DNA from: Henriciella sp.
GTDB lineage: Bacteria; Pseudomonadota; Alphaproteobacteria; Caulobacterales; Hyphomonadaceae
Direction of reading: 5' to 3'
DNA length: 33,305 nt
Assembly (NCBI GenBank): GCA_002733705.1
Contig: NVWP01000009.1
Location: 1 to 33,305, forward strand
Positions 7,911 to 15,796 of the stretch are shown piece by piece. Under the pieces are notes generated by a model. That model was given only the letters and a program-made list of their open reading frames with translations, ran no database searches and was not told the DNA's origin. The position numbers and the translations under genes are program-made. How positions within the stretch are numbered: position 1 is the stretch's first letter; each line of letters starts with the position of its first letter.

Positions 7911-8741
7911 TCCCATCCAGGCGGCGGCAAGCAGGCGGCAGGCCTGGTCCTCCGCCAGAGGGCCGTCAGGCAGATCCTGCAGGCTCGCCGGGTCGACCGC
8001 ATTTACATAATCCAGTCTGGAAAAGCCCGCGGCGAGAATGAAGCTGCGGGCTTCCTTTATGGCCTCGGCCACGGGCACGCCGATGCGGATACGCGCGGCG
8101 GCCCGGTGCAGGGCAGCAAACATGGCATTGGCGCGCTGGCGCTCTTCCTCGCTGAGATAGGCGTTGCGCGAGGACTGGGCGAGCCCGTCTTCATCCCGCC
8201 AGGTCTTGCCGCCAACAATCTCGATGCCAAAGCCAAGGTCACGGACCATCCGCTTGATGATCTGCAGCTGCTGGTAGTCCTTCTCACCAAAGACGGCGAC
8301 GTCCGGCTGGACGTGAATGAAGAGCCGCGCCACGACCGTTGCCACGCCGTAAAAGAAGTGCGGCCGATAGATCCCGTCGAGCAGATCTGACATCTCTTCT
8401 ACGCGGACGTTCGTGACGGAGCCTTCGGGGTACATTTCCTCAACGCCCGGGCAATAGACGAGATGGCACCCTGCCTGACTCAGGCGGGCCACATCGCCCT
8501 CCTCATCGCGCGGATACCTGTCGAGGTCCTCGCCCGGCGCGAACTGGGTCGGGTTCACGAAAATGCTGGCCACGACAAAGTCGGCCTTTTCACTGGCCCT
8601 GCGCACGAGAGAGATATGCCCGTCATGCAGGGCGCCCATCGTCGGAACGAATCCGATACGCTGCCCTTTCCTGCGAGCAACTGCGATCTGGCTCTGGAGA
8701 GCCTCGCGACTCCTGACAATGTTCGCTTCCTGAAAGCTCAC
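7878..8741 (-). CDS. panC: Pantothenate synthetase (pantoate-beta-alanine ligase)
   Basis: ATP-dependent ligation of pantoate and beta-alanine to pantothenate, in the cytoplasm. The protein has 287 residues. Hallmark motifs are VPTMGALHDGH (HIGH-type nucleotide site), FVNPTQF, FFYGVATVVARLF, FGEKDYQQL and DEDGLAQSSRNAYLS. The start is GTG at 8741: a GGAGG Shine-Dalgarno (8750-8754) lies 9 bases upstream and no ATG is available in frame. It stands alone, without panB or panD nearby. Its last 33 bases overlap the L,D-transpeptidase gene on the other strand, with its C-terminus (TRLIDNLGV) matching family ends, so the overlap is real. Confidence 0.95.
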   Translation of the reverse strand: MSFQEANIVRSREALQSQIAVARRKGQRIGFVPTMGALHDGHISLVRRASEKADFVVASIFVNPTQFAPGEDLDRYPRDEEGDVARLSQAGCHLVYCPGVEEMYPEGSVTNVRVEEMSDLLDGIYRPHFFYGVATVVARLFIHVQPDVAVFGEKDYQQLQIIKRMVRDLGFGIEIVGGKTWRDEDGLAQSSRNAYLSEEERQRANAMFAALHRAAARIRIGVPVAEAIKEARSFILAAGFSRLDYVNAVDPASLQDLPDGPLAEDQACRLLAAAWMGSTRLIDNLGV

Positions 8742-8779
8742 TTGGAGATGCCTCCGAATTCTGATTTCCTCAACGAGGT

Positions 8780-8788
8780 GTTAACCAA
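8780..8788 (+). promoter_or_regulatory. CtrA-like half-site between panC and the mipZ-proximal gene
   Basis: GTTAACCAA contains TTAACCAA, matching 7 of 8 bases of the Caulobacter CtrA half-site TTAACCAT. It lies 21 bases before the small unknown gene that precedes mipZ. Binding is not shown. Confidence 0.35.
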
Positions 8789-8808
8789 TTCAGCCGATTT
8801 GTTCACTT

Positions 8809-9252
8809 ATGAGAAAGTCCGACATGCCTCGTTTGCAAACACTTCTGGCCCGGGCGGCCCTTCCGTTCAAATCGAAAAAGCGCCCGCGCCGTCTTGTGAC
8901 ACAAAGTTCTGCCGGCCGCGATGCCCTGGCCACTGACAGGCTTCGGCATGACGATTGGCTGTTTGAGGATGAGCGCCCGGTGGTCGGCAAGCCGGATGTG
9001 CTTTCACGGCTGACCGCATCTCTCTGCAGGCTGCGCAACTGCCTGGTCGACGTGGCCAGCGAGGCGCCGATCCGCGAGGAACGCCCGACCTGCTACCGTG
9101 TCGAATTTTCCGACTATAGCTCGCTTGAAGACGAGGCGCTGTTCGACGATGAGCTGTTCGATCGTCCGGCAGCTCCGCGGCCACCTGTACCCGTCATCGA
9201 GCGGCTCGACAGATTCCTGTTCGCGCGATCGCCCGAAGCGATGCCCGCCTGA
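8809..9252 (+). CDS. Uncharacterised protein upstream of mipZ
   Basis: A protein of 147 residues (142 if ATG 8824 is used) that I do not recognise. The N-terminus is basic (clusters such as SKKRPRR near 22-28) and the second half contains an acidic patch (LEDEALFDDELFDRP) followed by a proline-rich segment. No signal peptide or membrane helix is clear. It is divergent from panC and 51 bases upstream of mipZ on the same strand, so the two may be cotranscribed. Neither candidate start has a good Shine-Dalgarno. Coding nature is supported by GC-rich third positions and by the absence of a better frame in the interval. Function unknown. Confidence 0.7.
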   Translation: MRKSDMPRLQTLLARAALPFKSKKRPRRLVTQSSAGRDALATDRLRHDDWLFEDERPVVGKPDVLSRLTASLCRLRNCLVDVASEAPIREERPTCYRVEFSDYSSLEDEALFDDELFDRPAAPRPPVPVIERLDRFLFARSPEAMPA

Positions 9253-9290
9253 CGGGCCTTCCGGCAATCAGACGAACACAACAGATCATT

Positions 9291-9297
9291 GGGGAGG
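9291..9297 (+). promoter_or_regulatory. Shine-Dalgarno that sets the mipZ start
   Basis: GGGGAGG lies 6 bases before ATG 9304. It argues against the in-frame GTG/ATG-like extension at 9289, which would overlap this site. Confidence 0.7.
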
Positions 9298-9303
9298 CCT
9301 GCC

Positions 9304-10200
9304 ATGCCAGCAGACGGATTCGGCTCCATCGGACCGGCCGGCACTGAAGACCAGCGCCCACAAGGCGCCGGCTCACGCAACTGCCGCATCATCGTCATCG
9401 GAAATGAGAAAGGCGGCGCCGGTAAATCGACGGTCGCCATGCACCTCTGTATTGCCCTGCTCCGGCTGGGCAAACGGGTGGGCGCCATCGACCTTGATGT
9501 GCGCCAGCGCTCTTTCACCCGCTATCTGGAAAATCGCCAGCGCTGGACAGAATCCACAGGCTCTCGCCTGCCGATGCCGGAAATCATCCGCGTCGATGCG
9601 AGCGAGCAGCGCGCCCTGGACGATGCGGAGGCCGAAGAGACCGAACGGCTGGAAAGCGCCATCGCACGGCTGAAAACCTCCTGCGACATGATCCTGATCG
9701 ACGCGCCCGGCAGCGACACCTTCCTGTCGCGCCTCGCCCATTCAAAGGCTGACACACTCATCACGCCGCTGAATGACAGCTTCGTCGATTTCGACCTTCT
9801 GGGGGACGTCAATCCACAGACCCTCAAGGTGCTCTCGCCCAGCTTCTATTCGGAAATGGTCTGGAATTGCCGCAAGGTAAAAGCGCAGCAGACCCGCCAG
9901 CAGATCGACTGGATCGTCATGCGCAACCGGATGTCGCCGCTGGAAGCGCGCAACAAGCAGAAGGTCGGCGAAGCGCTGGATAATCTGTCCAAACGGATCG
10001 GTTTCCGCCTTGCGCCCGGGCTTTCAGAGCGGGTCATCTATCGCGAGCTTTTCCCGGCCGGGCTGACGCTGCTGGACCTCACCGAAAAGGGATCGAACTT
10101 TGCCTTCACGATGAGCCATGTTGCCGCCCGCCAGGAGCTTCGCGAGCTTGTCGGCATGCTGCGCCTGCCGGAACTCGCCGATAACGAGATCACGATCTAG
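9304..10200 (+). CDS. mipZ: MipZ, ParA-type ATPase positioning the division plane
   Basis: ATPase that in Caulobacter forms a gradient from ParB at the poles and blocks FtsZ polymerisation away from midcell. 298 residues. The deviant Walker A KGGAGKST is at 36-43, the Walker A' region DLDVRQRS at 63-70 (with RQR as in MipZ rather than plain ParA), Walker B LIDAPG at 131-136, and NDSFVDFDLLG at 157-167. The C-terminal RVIYRELFPAGLTLLDL (243-259) is strongly MipZ-like. A strong Shine-Dalgarno defines the start. It is not adjacent to parAB or ftsZ here. A terminator follows directly. Confidence 0.95.
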   Translation: MPADGFGSIGPAGTEDQRPQGAGSRNCRIIVIGNEKGGAGKSTVAMHLCIALLRLGKRVGAIDLDVRQRSFTRYLENRQRWTESTGSRLPMPEIIRVDASEQRALDDAEAEETERLESAIARLKTSCDMILIDAPGSDTFLSRLAHSKADTLITPLNDSFVDFDLLGDVNPQTLKVLSPSFYSEMVWNCRKVKAQQTRQQIDWIVMRNRMSPLEARNKQKVGEALDNLSKRIGFRLAPGLSERVIYRELFPAGLTLLDLTEKGSNFAFTMSHVAARQELRELVGMLRLPELADNEITI

Positions 10201-10226
10201 ACCGGCATCCTGGAGCCTGAACGATC

Positions 10227-10250
10227 AAGGGGCGCATCTGCGCCCCTTTT
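10227..10250 (+). terminator. Rho-independent terminator after mipZ
   Basis: Stem AAGGGGCGCA/TGCGCCCCTT (10227-10236 with 10239-10248) and a T run, 26 bases after the mipZ stop. The symmetry allows use by the convergent carboxypeptidase gene as well. Confidence 0.88.
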
Positions 10251-10279
10251 GTCTGTCTGGAATTGGTGAAAGCCGCAGC

Positions 10280-11266
10280 CTAGTTGGCGGGGGCCTGAGC
10301 CTCGATCACGGCGCCGCTCTCATCGCCCTCACCCACGACCGGCACGAAGACCTGACCGTTCAGCATGGGCAGCGCGGCCCCGTCCTGATGGGCCGGGCTA
10401 TTGGGCGCGCTCATCGCATAGCTGGTCATCACCGCATCATCCATCTGCTGGGTGTTGAAGCTGTTGAAGGCCGCCTCCACCAGATCCGTCACATGCTCAT
10501 TGCGCGAGCGCGAGGTGGAGCCGCCGAACATGATCGCGATGACGCGGCGCCCGTCCCGGCGCGCAGAGGTCATGAGATTGAAACCGGAGGCGCGGGTATA
10601 GCCGGTCTTGATGCCATCGACGCCGTCAACCGAGTTCAGAAGCGCGTTGTGGTTTGGATATTTGCGCGAGCCCCACTGGAAGCTGTCGGTCGAGAAATAA
10701 TGATAATAACCGGCATGATCCTCCAGAAGGCGTTCAGCCAGGATCGCCATGTCCCGGGCTGTGGAGACCTGACGCGCATCCGGAAGGCCCGAGGCATTCC
10801 GGAACGTGGTGCGCGACATGCCAAGCGCGTGAGCCTTGGCGGTCATGAGCGTCGCAAAGCGCGATTCCGTCACGCCCAGCCGTTCTGCGATCACGACGGC
10901 CACATCATTGGCGGACTTGGTGACAAGGGCGCGGATGGCGTCACGCACTGAAATGGTCGAGCCGGGCGTCAGGCGAAGATTGGAGGGCGGCTGCGAGGCG
11001 GCCGCGCGCGAGACCGGCATATCTTCCGAGAGGGTCAGCTCACCGGACTTCAGCGCATCGAAAACCATATAGAGGGTCATCGCCTTGGTCAGGGAGGCAG
11101 GATAGCGCGGCTCATCTGCAAAGCGCGCATGGAGGACTTCATTGGTATCTGCATCGACAACGATGGAGGCATATTTCTCTGCATGGGCCACCGGCGACAG
11201 CATCAGCGCGATGGCAACCGCACCAAACAGGATTTCACTCATCCTTCTACCGAAGCCGAATTTCAT
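10280..11266 (-). CDS. D-alanyl-D-alanine carboxypeptidase (peptidase S11, PBP5/6-like)
   Basis: Periplasmic penicillin-binding protein that trims the terminal D-Ala from peptidoglycan stem peptides. 328 residues from ATG 11266, which is preceded by GGGAGG 5 bases upstream. A signal peptide of about 29 residues ends in AHA. All three active-site motifs are present: SLTK (58-61, nucleophile S58), SAN (118-120) and KTG (220-222). The chain ends with about 60 residues rich in Ala, Pro and Gly instead of a recognisable PBP5 C-terminal beta domain and amphipathic anchor, so it may be soluble. It is divergent from the phasin gene. Enzymatic call from motifs is firm; the exact physiological role is not. 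Confidence 0.93.
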   Translation of the reverse strand: MKFGFGRRMSEILFGAVAIALMLSPVAHAEKYASIVVDADTNEVLHARFADEPRYPASLTKAMTLYMVFDALKSGELTLSEDMPVSRAAASQPPSNLRLTPGSTISVRDAIRALVTKSANDVAVVIAERLGVTESRFATLMTAKAHALGMSRTTFRNASGLPDARQVSTARDMAILAERLLEDHAGYYHYFSTDSFQWGSRKYPNHNALLNSVDGVDGIKTGYTRASGFNLMTSARRDGRRVIAIMFGGSTSRSRNEHVTDLVEAAFNSFNTQQMDDAVMTSYAMSAPNSPAHQDGAALPMLNGQVFVPVVGEGDESGAVIEAQAPAN

Positions 11267-11351
11267 ATAATCCTCCCATGATGCGATGGCTGCAGATCCC
11301 CCGGCTGCCACCGGGCCTGACCCTAGAGTGCTAGATTTGAGTTATCCAGTC

Positions 11352-11378
11352 GTTAACCGCCATGCGCGATCGGTTAAC
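11352..11378. promoter_or_regulatory. Perfect inverted repeat, candidate operator
   Basis: GTTAACCG (11352-11359) and CGGTTAAC (11371-11378) are perfect inverted arms around an 11-base spacer, with arm centres 19 bases apart. It is located 86 bases upstream of the carboxypeptidase start and 102 bases upstream of the phasin start. The arms resemble CtrA half-sites (TTAACC), but the spacing differs from TTAA-N7-TTAA. Confidence 0.5.
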
Positions 11379-11402
11379 CCGAAATTCCCGGCTCGGGCGT
11401 AA

Positions 11403-11423
11403 TTTTTGTGCACCGCACAAAAA
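11403..11423. promoter_or_regulatory. Palindromic operator upstream of the phasin gene, PhaR-like candidate
   Basis: TTTTTGTGC-acc-GCACAAAAA is a perfect 9-bp inverted repeat with a 3-base spacer. It ends 4 bases before the predicted -35 box. TGC/GCA palindromes at phasin promoters are typical targets of the repressor PhaR; the assignment is inferred. Confidence 0.6.
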
Positions 11424-11427
11424 CATG

Positions 11428-11456
11428 TTGCAAGCGCGAACAGATTCCCCTATGTT
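11428..11456 (+). promoter_or_regulatory. Predicted sigma-70 promoter of the phasin gene
   Basis: TTGCAA (11428-11433), a 17-base spacer and TATGTT (11451-11456), 24 bases before the phasin ATG. Confidence 0.5.
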
Positions 11457-11480
11457 AACGGCATAGAAGGAGATTGCTTC

Positions 11481-11894
11481 ATGGCTAAAACTGAAACCAC
11501 AATGTTCGGCACGTTCGATCCGCAGACCTTCGTCAAGGCATTCCCCTTTGGCGAAATGGGCAAGGACGCAATGTCCGCAAGCACCGAAAGCGCCAAGGCT
11601 TCCGTCAAGAGCTTTCAGGACGTCAGCGCCGCTGTCATGCGCCAGGCACAGGACCGCATGAGCATGACCGTCGAGACCGGCAAAACGCTTGCTGGCGCGA
11701 CCACGATGGAAGAAGCGATGGAAATCCAGTCGGCCTATATGCGCAATGCTGTGAAGGCCCATATGGACGGCCTCAGCGAGCTGGCTGGCATCTACACCAC
11801 CGCGATGAAAGATTGCTTCGAGCCGTTCGCTGGCTACGCGAAGGAAGCCACGGCGACCACGAAGGAAGCCGCTTCCAAGGCAAAAGCCGCCTGA
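11481..11894 (+). CDS. Phasin family protein
   Basis: Small amphipathic helical protein of 137 residues that would coat polyhydroxyalkanoate granules. The phasin core is visible from about residue 35 to 120, with long Ala/Ser/Met/Lys helices and the segment MEEAMEIQSAYMRNAVKAHMDGL typical in spacing. The tail KEATATTKEAASKAKAA is Lys/Ala rich. AAGGAG (11467-11472) lies 8 bases before ATG 11481, which is preferred over an in-frame ATG at 11406 inside the promoter. No PHA synthase gene is in the window, so involvement in PHA rests on family membership and the PhaR-like operator. A strong terminator follows. Confidence 0.88.
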   Translation: MAKTETTMFGTFDPQTFVKAFPFGEMGKDAMSASTESAKASVKSFQDVSAAVMRQAQDRMSMTVETGKTLAGATTMEEAMEIQSAYMRNAVKAHMDGLSELAGIYTTAMKDCFEPFAGYAKEATATTKEAASKAKAA

Positions 11895-11930
11895 TCTGCC
11901 TGCCTCAAAAACAGGCATGACCATTTCAGG

Positions 11931-11961
11931 AAGGCCGGCTGTGATGACAGCCGGCCTTTTT
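11931..11961 (+). terminator. Rho-independent terminator after the phasin gene
   Basis: A 12-bp perfect stem (11931-11942 with 11947-11958), GATG loop and T run, 36 bases after the stop. Confidence 0.93.
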
Positions 11962-12009
11962 CGTCGGGCTCTCTGCAGCGCAGCCCGTGCATGCAGCCGG
12001 TTCGCGACC

Positions 12010-12015
12010 TATATT
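12010..12015 (+). promoter_or_regulatory. Possible -10 box of a leaderless transcript
   Basis: TATATT ends 6 bases before ATG 12022, so transcription would begin at or next to the start codon. No Shine-Dalgarno is present. The -35 region is not obvious. Confidence 0.4.
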
Positions 12016-12021
12016 TGAAGC

Positions 12022-12438
12022 ATGAGCCAGTTCACGTCCTTCGAAACGCTCCAGCGGCCTGATACGCCAAATACCTATCTCGTCCTGCCCGGCAATGTTA
12101 AATCGCCAAGCGAGGCCGACGAAACCTCCCCTGTTTTCGGCGAATCCCCTGCAGCTTTGTTCAAACGGGTTCAGTCCATGGTATCGGGCCATGACGACTG
12201 GAAACTCGGGGAAAGCGATGAAGCTGAGCATCAGCTTGAATTCGTCGCGGTGACCAAGCTGCTGAAGTTCAAGGACGACATTTCGCTCAAGGCCTACCCC
12301 GCTTCCGAGGATGGGCAGACCTCTGCCCTTGCCGTCTATTCACGCTCACGCGTCGGAAAGTATGATTTCAACGCCAACCGCAAGCGCGTCCAATCGCTGC
12401 TCGCGGAGTTGAAAGGAAATGCGGCAGCCACAGCTTGA
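12022..12438 (+). CDS. DUF1499 family protein
   Basis: Protein of 138 residues matching DUF1499: the segment from about 72 on has the family pattern of a KLLKFKDDISLKAYP strand followed by ALAVYSRSRVGKYDFNANRKRV near 103-124. No signal peptide or transmembrane segment is apparent, unlike some longer homologues. It lies between the phasin terminator and clpS, 52 bases upstream of the latter. The start lacks a Shine-Dalgarno and has a TATATT box just upstream, suggesting a leaderless mRNA. The biochemical function of DUF1499 is not established. Confidence 0.8.
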   Translation: MSQFTSFETLQRPDTPNTYLVLPGNVKSPSEADETSPVFGESPAALFKRVQSMVSGHDDWKLGESDEAEHQLEFVAVTKLLKFKDDISLKAYPASEDGQTSALAVYSRSRVGKYDFNANRKRVQSLLAELKGNAAATA

Positions 12439-12490
12439 TCGGGGACAAAGAACGTATCAGGCTTAAAAAGCCAACCAGCAAACCTAAGTC

Positions 12491-12868
12491 ATGACCATGG
12501 CCGCAAAAGATTTCAGACCCCTGCTCGCTGACCCGGAAGGCCCTTCCGGCCCAGCCCGCACCGACGACAATGACGGCACGGGCGTCGTCACCGAGACACG
12601 GGTCAAAACGAAAAAACCAAGCATGTACCGGGTACTGCTTCTGAATGATGACTACACGCCAATGGAGTTTGTGGTCTTCATTCTGGAGCAATTCTTCAAC
12701 AAGAGCCCGGAACAGGCGACTCGGATTATGCTGCATGTTCACCAGAAAGGTGTGGGGGTGTGCGGCGTCTATACTTTCGAGGTCGCCGAAACAAAGGTTG
12801 CCCAGGTGATGGACCTGGCGCGGCGCAACGAACATCCTCTGCAATGCACGATGGAAAAAGAGGATTAA
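12491..12868 (+). CDS. clpS: ATP-dependent Clp protease adaptor ClpS
   Basis: Adaptor that binds N-degron substrates and hands them to ClpAP. 125 residues (123 if ATG 12497 is used): a disordered N-terminal extension of about 43 residues, then the ClpS fold with [18 protein letters not shown], the helix ending in IMLHVHQKG, and [13 protein letters not shown]. The DDYTPME segment forms the N-degron pocket in known ClpS proteins. No strong Shine-Dalgarno is seen; a small hairpin (GGCTT-aaa-AAGCC, 12460-12472) lies just upstream. It is followed after 6 bases by clpA, a conserved pairing. Confidence 0.95.
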   Translation: MTMAAKDFRPLLADPEGPSGPARTDDNDGTGVVTETRVKTKKPSMYRVLLLNDDYTPMEFVVFILEQFFNKSPEQATRIMLHVHQKGVGVCGVYTFEVAETKVAQVMDLARRNEHPLQCTMEKED

Positions 12869-12874
12869 AGCTAG

Positions 12875-15202
12875 ATGCCCTCACTGACTGACAGTCTCGA
12901 AACTGCCCTGGAAAAAGCCCTCAACCTCGCTGGTGAGCGCTCGCATGAATATTCGACGCTCGAACACCTGCTTCTGGCCCTGACTGAAGACACCGATGCG
13001 GTGGAAGTGATGACGGCCTGCAAGGTCGACATCCCGCAGCTGCGCCAGTCGCTGACGCAGTATATCGATGACGAGCTGTCCAGCCTTATCACCGACAGCC
13101 CGGCCACAGCCGTGCAGCCCACCGCCGCCTTCCAGCGTGTGGTGCAGCGCGCAATCCTCCATGTGGAAAGCTCGGGCCGCGACGAGGTGTCTGGCGCTAA
13201 CGTCCTCATCTCCATCTTCTCCGAGCGCGAAAGCCATGCCGCCTACTTCCTCCAGGAACAGGACATGACGCGTTATGATGCGGTGAACTTCGTCTCGCAT
13301 GGCCTCGCTAAATCGCCGGGCATGTCGCGCTCGACAACGCCGCGTGGATCCGAGGAGACCGAACAGCAACAGAAGCCGGGGCCTGCGAAAGAGGCGCTGG
13401 AAGCCTATTGCGTGAACCTCAATGAGAAGGCCAAGCAGGGCAAGGTCGATCCGCTGATCGGGCGCGATTTCGAGATCGAGCGCTGTATCGAAGTGCTCTG
13501 CCGCCGGTCCAAGAACAATCCGGTTCTTGTGGGCGATCCGGGTGTCGGCAAGACGGCCATCGCCGAAGGCCTCGCCAAGAAGATCGTCGACGGCGAAGTG
13601 CCGGAAATTCTCGACGATGCGGTCATCTGGGCCCTTGATATGGGCGCCCTGCTGGCCGGTACGCGCTATCGCGGCGATTTCGAGGAGCGGCTGAAGGCCG
13701 TGATGAAGGAAATCAGCGAGCAGGAGAAAGGCATCCTGTTCATCGACGAGATCCATACAGTAATCGGCGCCGGCGCAACGTCCGGCGGCGCGATGGATGC
13801 ATCCAACCTGCTGAAGCCTGCCCTGCAGAGCGGCGAGGTCCGCTGCATGGGCTCGACGACCTTCAAGGAGTACAAACAGCACTTCGAGAAGGACCGTGCT
13901 CTCGCCCGCCGGTTCCGCAAGATCGATGTGGTTGAGCCATCCGTGCCGGACACGATCAAGATCCTCACCGGCCTCAAGCCGACCTTCGAGGACTTTCACG
14001 GCATCCGCTATACCAATGACGCGATCAAGACGGCCGTGGAGCTGTCGGCCCGCTACATCACCGACCGCAAGCTGCCGGACAAGGCCATCGATGTGATCGA
14101 TGAAGCCGGCGCCACGCAGTGGCTCGTGCCGGAAAGCCGCCGCCGCAAACAGATCGGGACAAAGGAGATCGAGGCGGTGATCGCCAAGATCGCACGCATC
14201 CCCCCGAAACAGGTCACAAAGGACGACGCGATCGCCCTCAAGAACCTGCAGCCGGACCTCAAGCGTGTGGTCTACGGTCAGGACCAGGCCATCGAGGCGC
14301 TGTCTTCTGCGATCAAGCTGTCGCGCGCCGGCCTTCGCGAACCGAACAAGCCAATTGGCTCCTATCTGTTCACCGGCCCGACTGGTGTCGGCAAGACGGA
14401 AGTCGCCCGCCAGCTCGCCTCCATCATGGGCGTGGAGCTGCTGCGCTTCGACATGTCGGAATATATGGAGCGCCATACGGTGTCGCGCCTCATCGGTGCG
14501 CCTCCCGGCTATGTCGGGTTCGATCAGGGCGGCCTTCTGACCGATGGCGTCATGCAGCATCCGCACTGTGTGCTGCTGCTCGATGAGATCGAGAAGGCCC
14601 ATCAGGACCTGTTCAACATCCTGCTTCAGGTCATGGACAATGGCTCGCTGACGGATGCAAACGGCCGCAAGGTCGACTTCCGCAATGTGATCCTGATCAT
14701 GACCACCAATGCCGGTGCGTCGGATGCGGCGAAGAACTCCATCGGCTTTGGCCGTGGCAAGAAGGAAGACGAGCAGGAAGAAGCGCTGAAACGCCTCTTC
14801 ACGCCGGAATTCCGCAACCGCCTCGACGCGACGATCACATTTGGCGGACTGACGCCGGAGATCATCGAGCGCGTGGTCGAGAAGTTCGTGCTTCAGCTGG
14901 AAGTCCAGCTTGCTGACCGCAACGTCACCATCGAGCTCTCAGAGGAGGCGCGTGACTGGCTGGCAGAGCGCGGCTTTGACGAGGAATTCGGGGCCCGTCC
15001 GCTGGCCCGTACCATTCAGGAACATGTGAAGAAGCCGATGGCCGAGGAGCTTCTCTTTGGGAAGCTCGCCAAGGGCGGCGCCGTGAAGATCACGGTGGAC
15101 ATGGAAGACCCCGAAAAGCTCGCCTTCGAATACATCGAGGACAAGAGCAAGAAGTCCAAGTCGAAGAAGAAAAAGCCGGGCAAGCCTGAAGAGGTCGAAT
15201 AG
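12875..15202 (+). CDS. clpA: ATP-dependent Clp protease ATP-binding subunit ClpA
   Basis: Hexameric AAA+ unfoldase that feeds substrates to ClpP. 775 residues. The Clp N-domain is at about 1-145. The first AAA+ module has Walker A GDPGVGKT (220-227) and Walker B ILFIDEIH (287-294). The second has GPTGVGKT (501-508) and [11 protein letters not shown] (566-576). The ClpP-docking IGF loop is at 623-625. There is no long ClpB-type middle coiled coil, which separates it from ClpB. The C-terminus ends in a lysine-rich tail ([20 protein letters not shown]). A terminator follows. clpP is not in this window. Confidence 0.97.
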   Translation: MPSLTDSLETALEKALNLAGERSHEYSTLEHLLLALTEDTDAVEVMTACKVDIPQLRQSLTQYIDDELSSLITDSPATAVQPTAAFQRVVQRAILHVESSGRDEVSGANVLISIFSERESHAAYFLQEQDMTRYDAVNFVSHGLAKSPGMSRSTTPRGSEETEQQQKPGPAKEALEAYCVNLNEKAKQGKVDPLIGRDFEIERCIEVLCRRSKNNPVLVGDPGVGKTAIAEGLAKKIVDGEVPEILDDAVIWALDMGALLAGTRYRGDFEERLKAVMKEISEQEKGILFIDEIHTVIGAGATSGGAMDASNLLKPALQSGEVRCMGSTTFKEYKQHFEKDRALARRFRKIDVVEPSVPDTIKILTGLKPTFEDFHGIRYTNDAIKTAVELSARYITDRKLPDKAIDVIDEAGATQWLVPESRRRKQIGTKEIEAVIAKIARIPPKQVTKDDAIALKNLQPDLKRVVYGQDQAIEALSSAIKLSRAGLREPNKPIGSYLFTGPTGVGKTEVARQLASIMGVELLRFDMSEYMERHTVSRLIGAPPGYVGFDQGGLLTDGVMQHPHCVLLLDEIEKAHQDLFNILLQVMDNGSLTDANGRKVDFRNVILIMTTNAGASDAAKNSIGFGRGKKEDEQEEALKRLFTPEFRNRLDATITFGGLTPEIIERVVEKFVLQLEVQLADRNVTIELSEEARDWLAERGFDEEFGARPLARTIQEHVKKPMAEELLFGKLAKGGAVKITVDMEDPEKLAFEYIEDKSKKSKSKKKKPGKPEEVE

Positions 15203-15227
15203 GCCCGAAGCCTTAGACAACCGATTG

Positions 15228-15255
15228 AGCCCTCGCCAGCGCGCGAGGGCTTTTT
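15228..15255 (+). terminator. Rho-independent terminator after clpA
   Basis: Stem AGCCCTCGC (15228-15236) with GCGAGGGCT (15243-15251), loop of 6, and five T. It is 25 bases after the clpA stop and may also serve the convergent DUF1489 gene. Confidence 0.88.
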
Positions 15256-15296
15256 CTATATTGTGGGAACGGGTCTGATCCCAGAAGCCGGATGGC

Positions 15297-15719
15297 TTAC
15301 CAGACCATCGCCTCTTTCAGCTTGGCATGAAGCGCTGGGGGAATTTCGTCGGCCTTGCCGTCACGCCGGATATCCAGCGGGGCCTCATCCGGTTTGAGGT
15401 AGCGCCAGCCCTGGAAAGGGCGTTTGGGGGTCGGCTCGACCAGCGTCAGCTTCGGGTCCAGCACAAGCTCGCACGCCTTGCGGCCATTGCGGTCCTCTAT
15501 GACGCGAATGTCTGCAAAAGGCTGGCGGACCTGTATGATGCCCTTGATGACCCAGTAGATCGAGCCGCCATCAAGCAGCTCGTCGATCCGTTTGGGGACC
15601 ATGCGCGTCTGATGAACGGGCTGCTTGCGCGTCCGCATCACGCGCTTTTGCCACGCTTCAAGGTCGCCGATCTCTTCGGCGCCCACGCAGAGTTTGACCA
15701 TGTTCAGGCTCACGCCCAT
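15297..15719 (-). CDS. DUF1489 family protein
   Basis: Protein of 140 residues of DUF1489, common in alphaproteobacteria. The N-terminus NMVKLCVGAEEIGDLEAWQ, the central RRIDELLDGGSIYWVIKG-like stretch and PFQGWRYL are characteristic. No signal peptide or membrane segment. It lies 77 bases downstream of the methylcrotonyl-CoA carboxylase alpha gene on the same strand and may be its distal cotranscript. No convincing Shine-Dalgarno precedes ATG 15719; an internal ATG at 15701 is an alternative. Function unknown. Confidence 0.85.
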   Translation of the reverse strand: MGVSLNMVKLCVGAEEIGDLEAWQKRVMRTRKQPVHQTRMVPKRIDELLDGGSIYWVIKGIIQVRQPFADIRVIEDRNGRKACELVLDPKLTLVEPTPKRPFQGWRYLKPDEAPLDIRRDGKADEIPPALHAKLKEAMVW

Positions 15720-15796
15720 GAATTTAATGGGCAGACACAGCGAGGCCAGTCCCGACCTGCCTTAAAAGCAGCAATCGGCTCACCAGCCGGCGGAGG

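Noticed and set aside
10118-10951. A 277-codon plus-strand frame over the mipZ end and carboxypeptidase gene
   Set aside because: It crosses the mipZ terminator and runs antisense to a PBP with all three active-site motifs.
12881-14602. A 573-codon open frame antisense to clpA
   Set aside because: It mirrors a certain AAA+ gene in GC-rich DNA, where antisense frames stay open by codon bias. Its translation shows no domain and no Shine-Dalgarno.
15720-15796. Terminator of liuD before the DUF1489 gene
   Set aside because: A 5-bp stem CGGCT/AGCCG exists on the minus strand, but the T run begins 8 bases later and is too weak to call.
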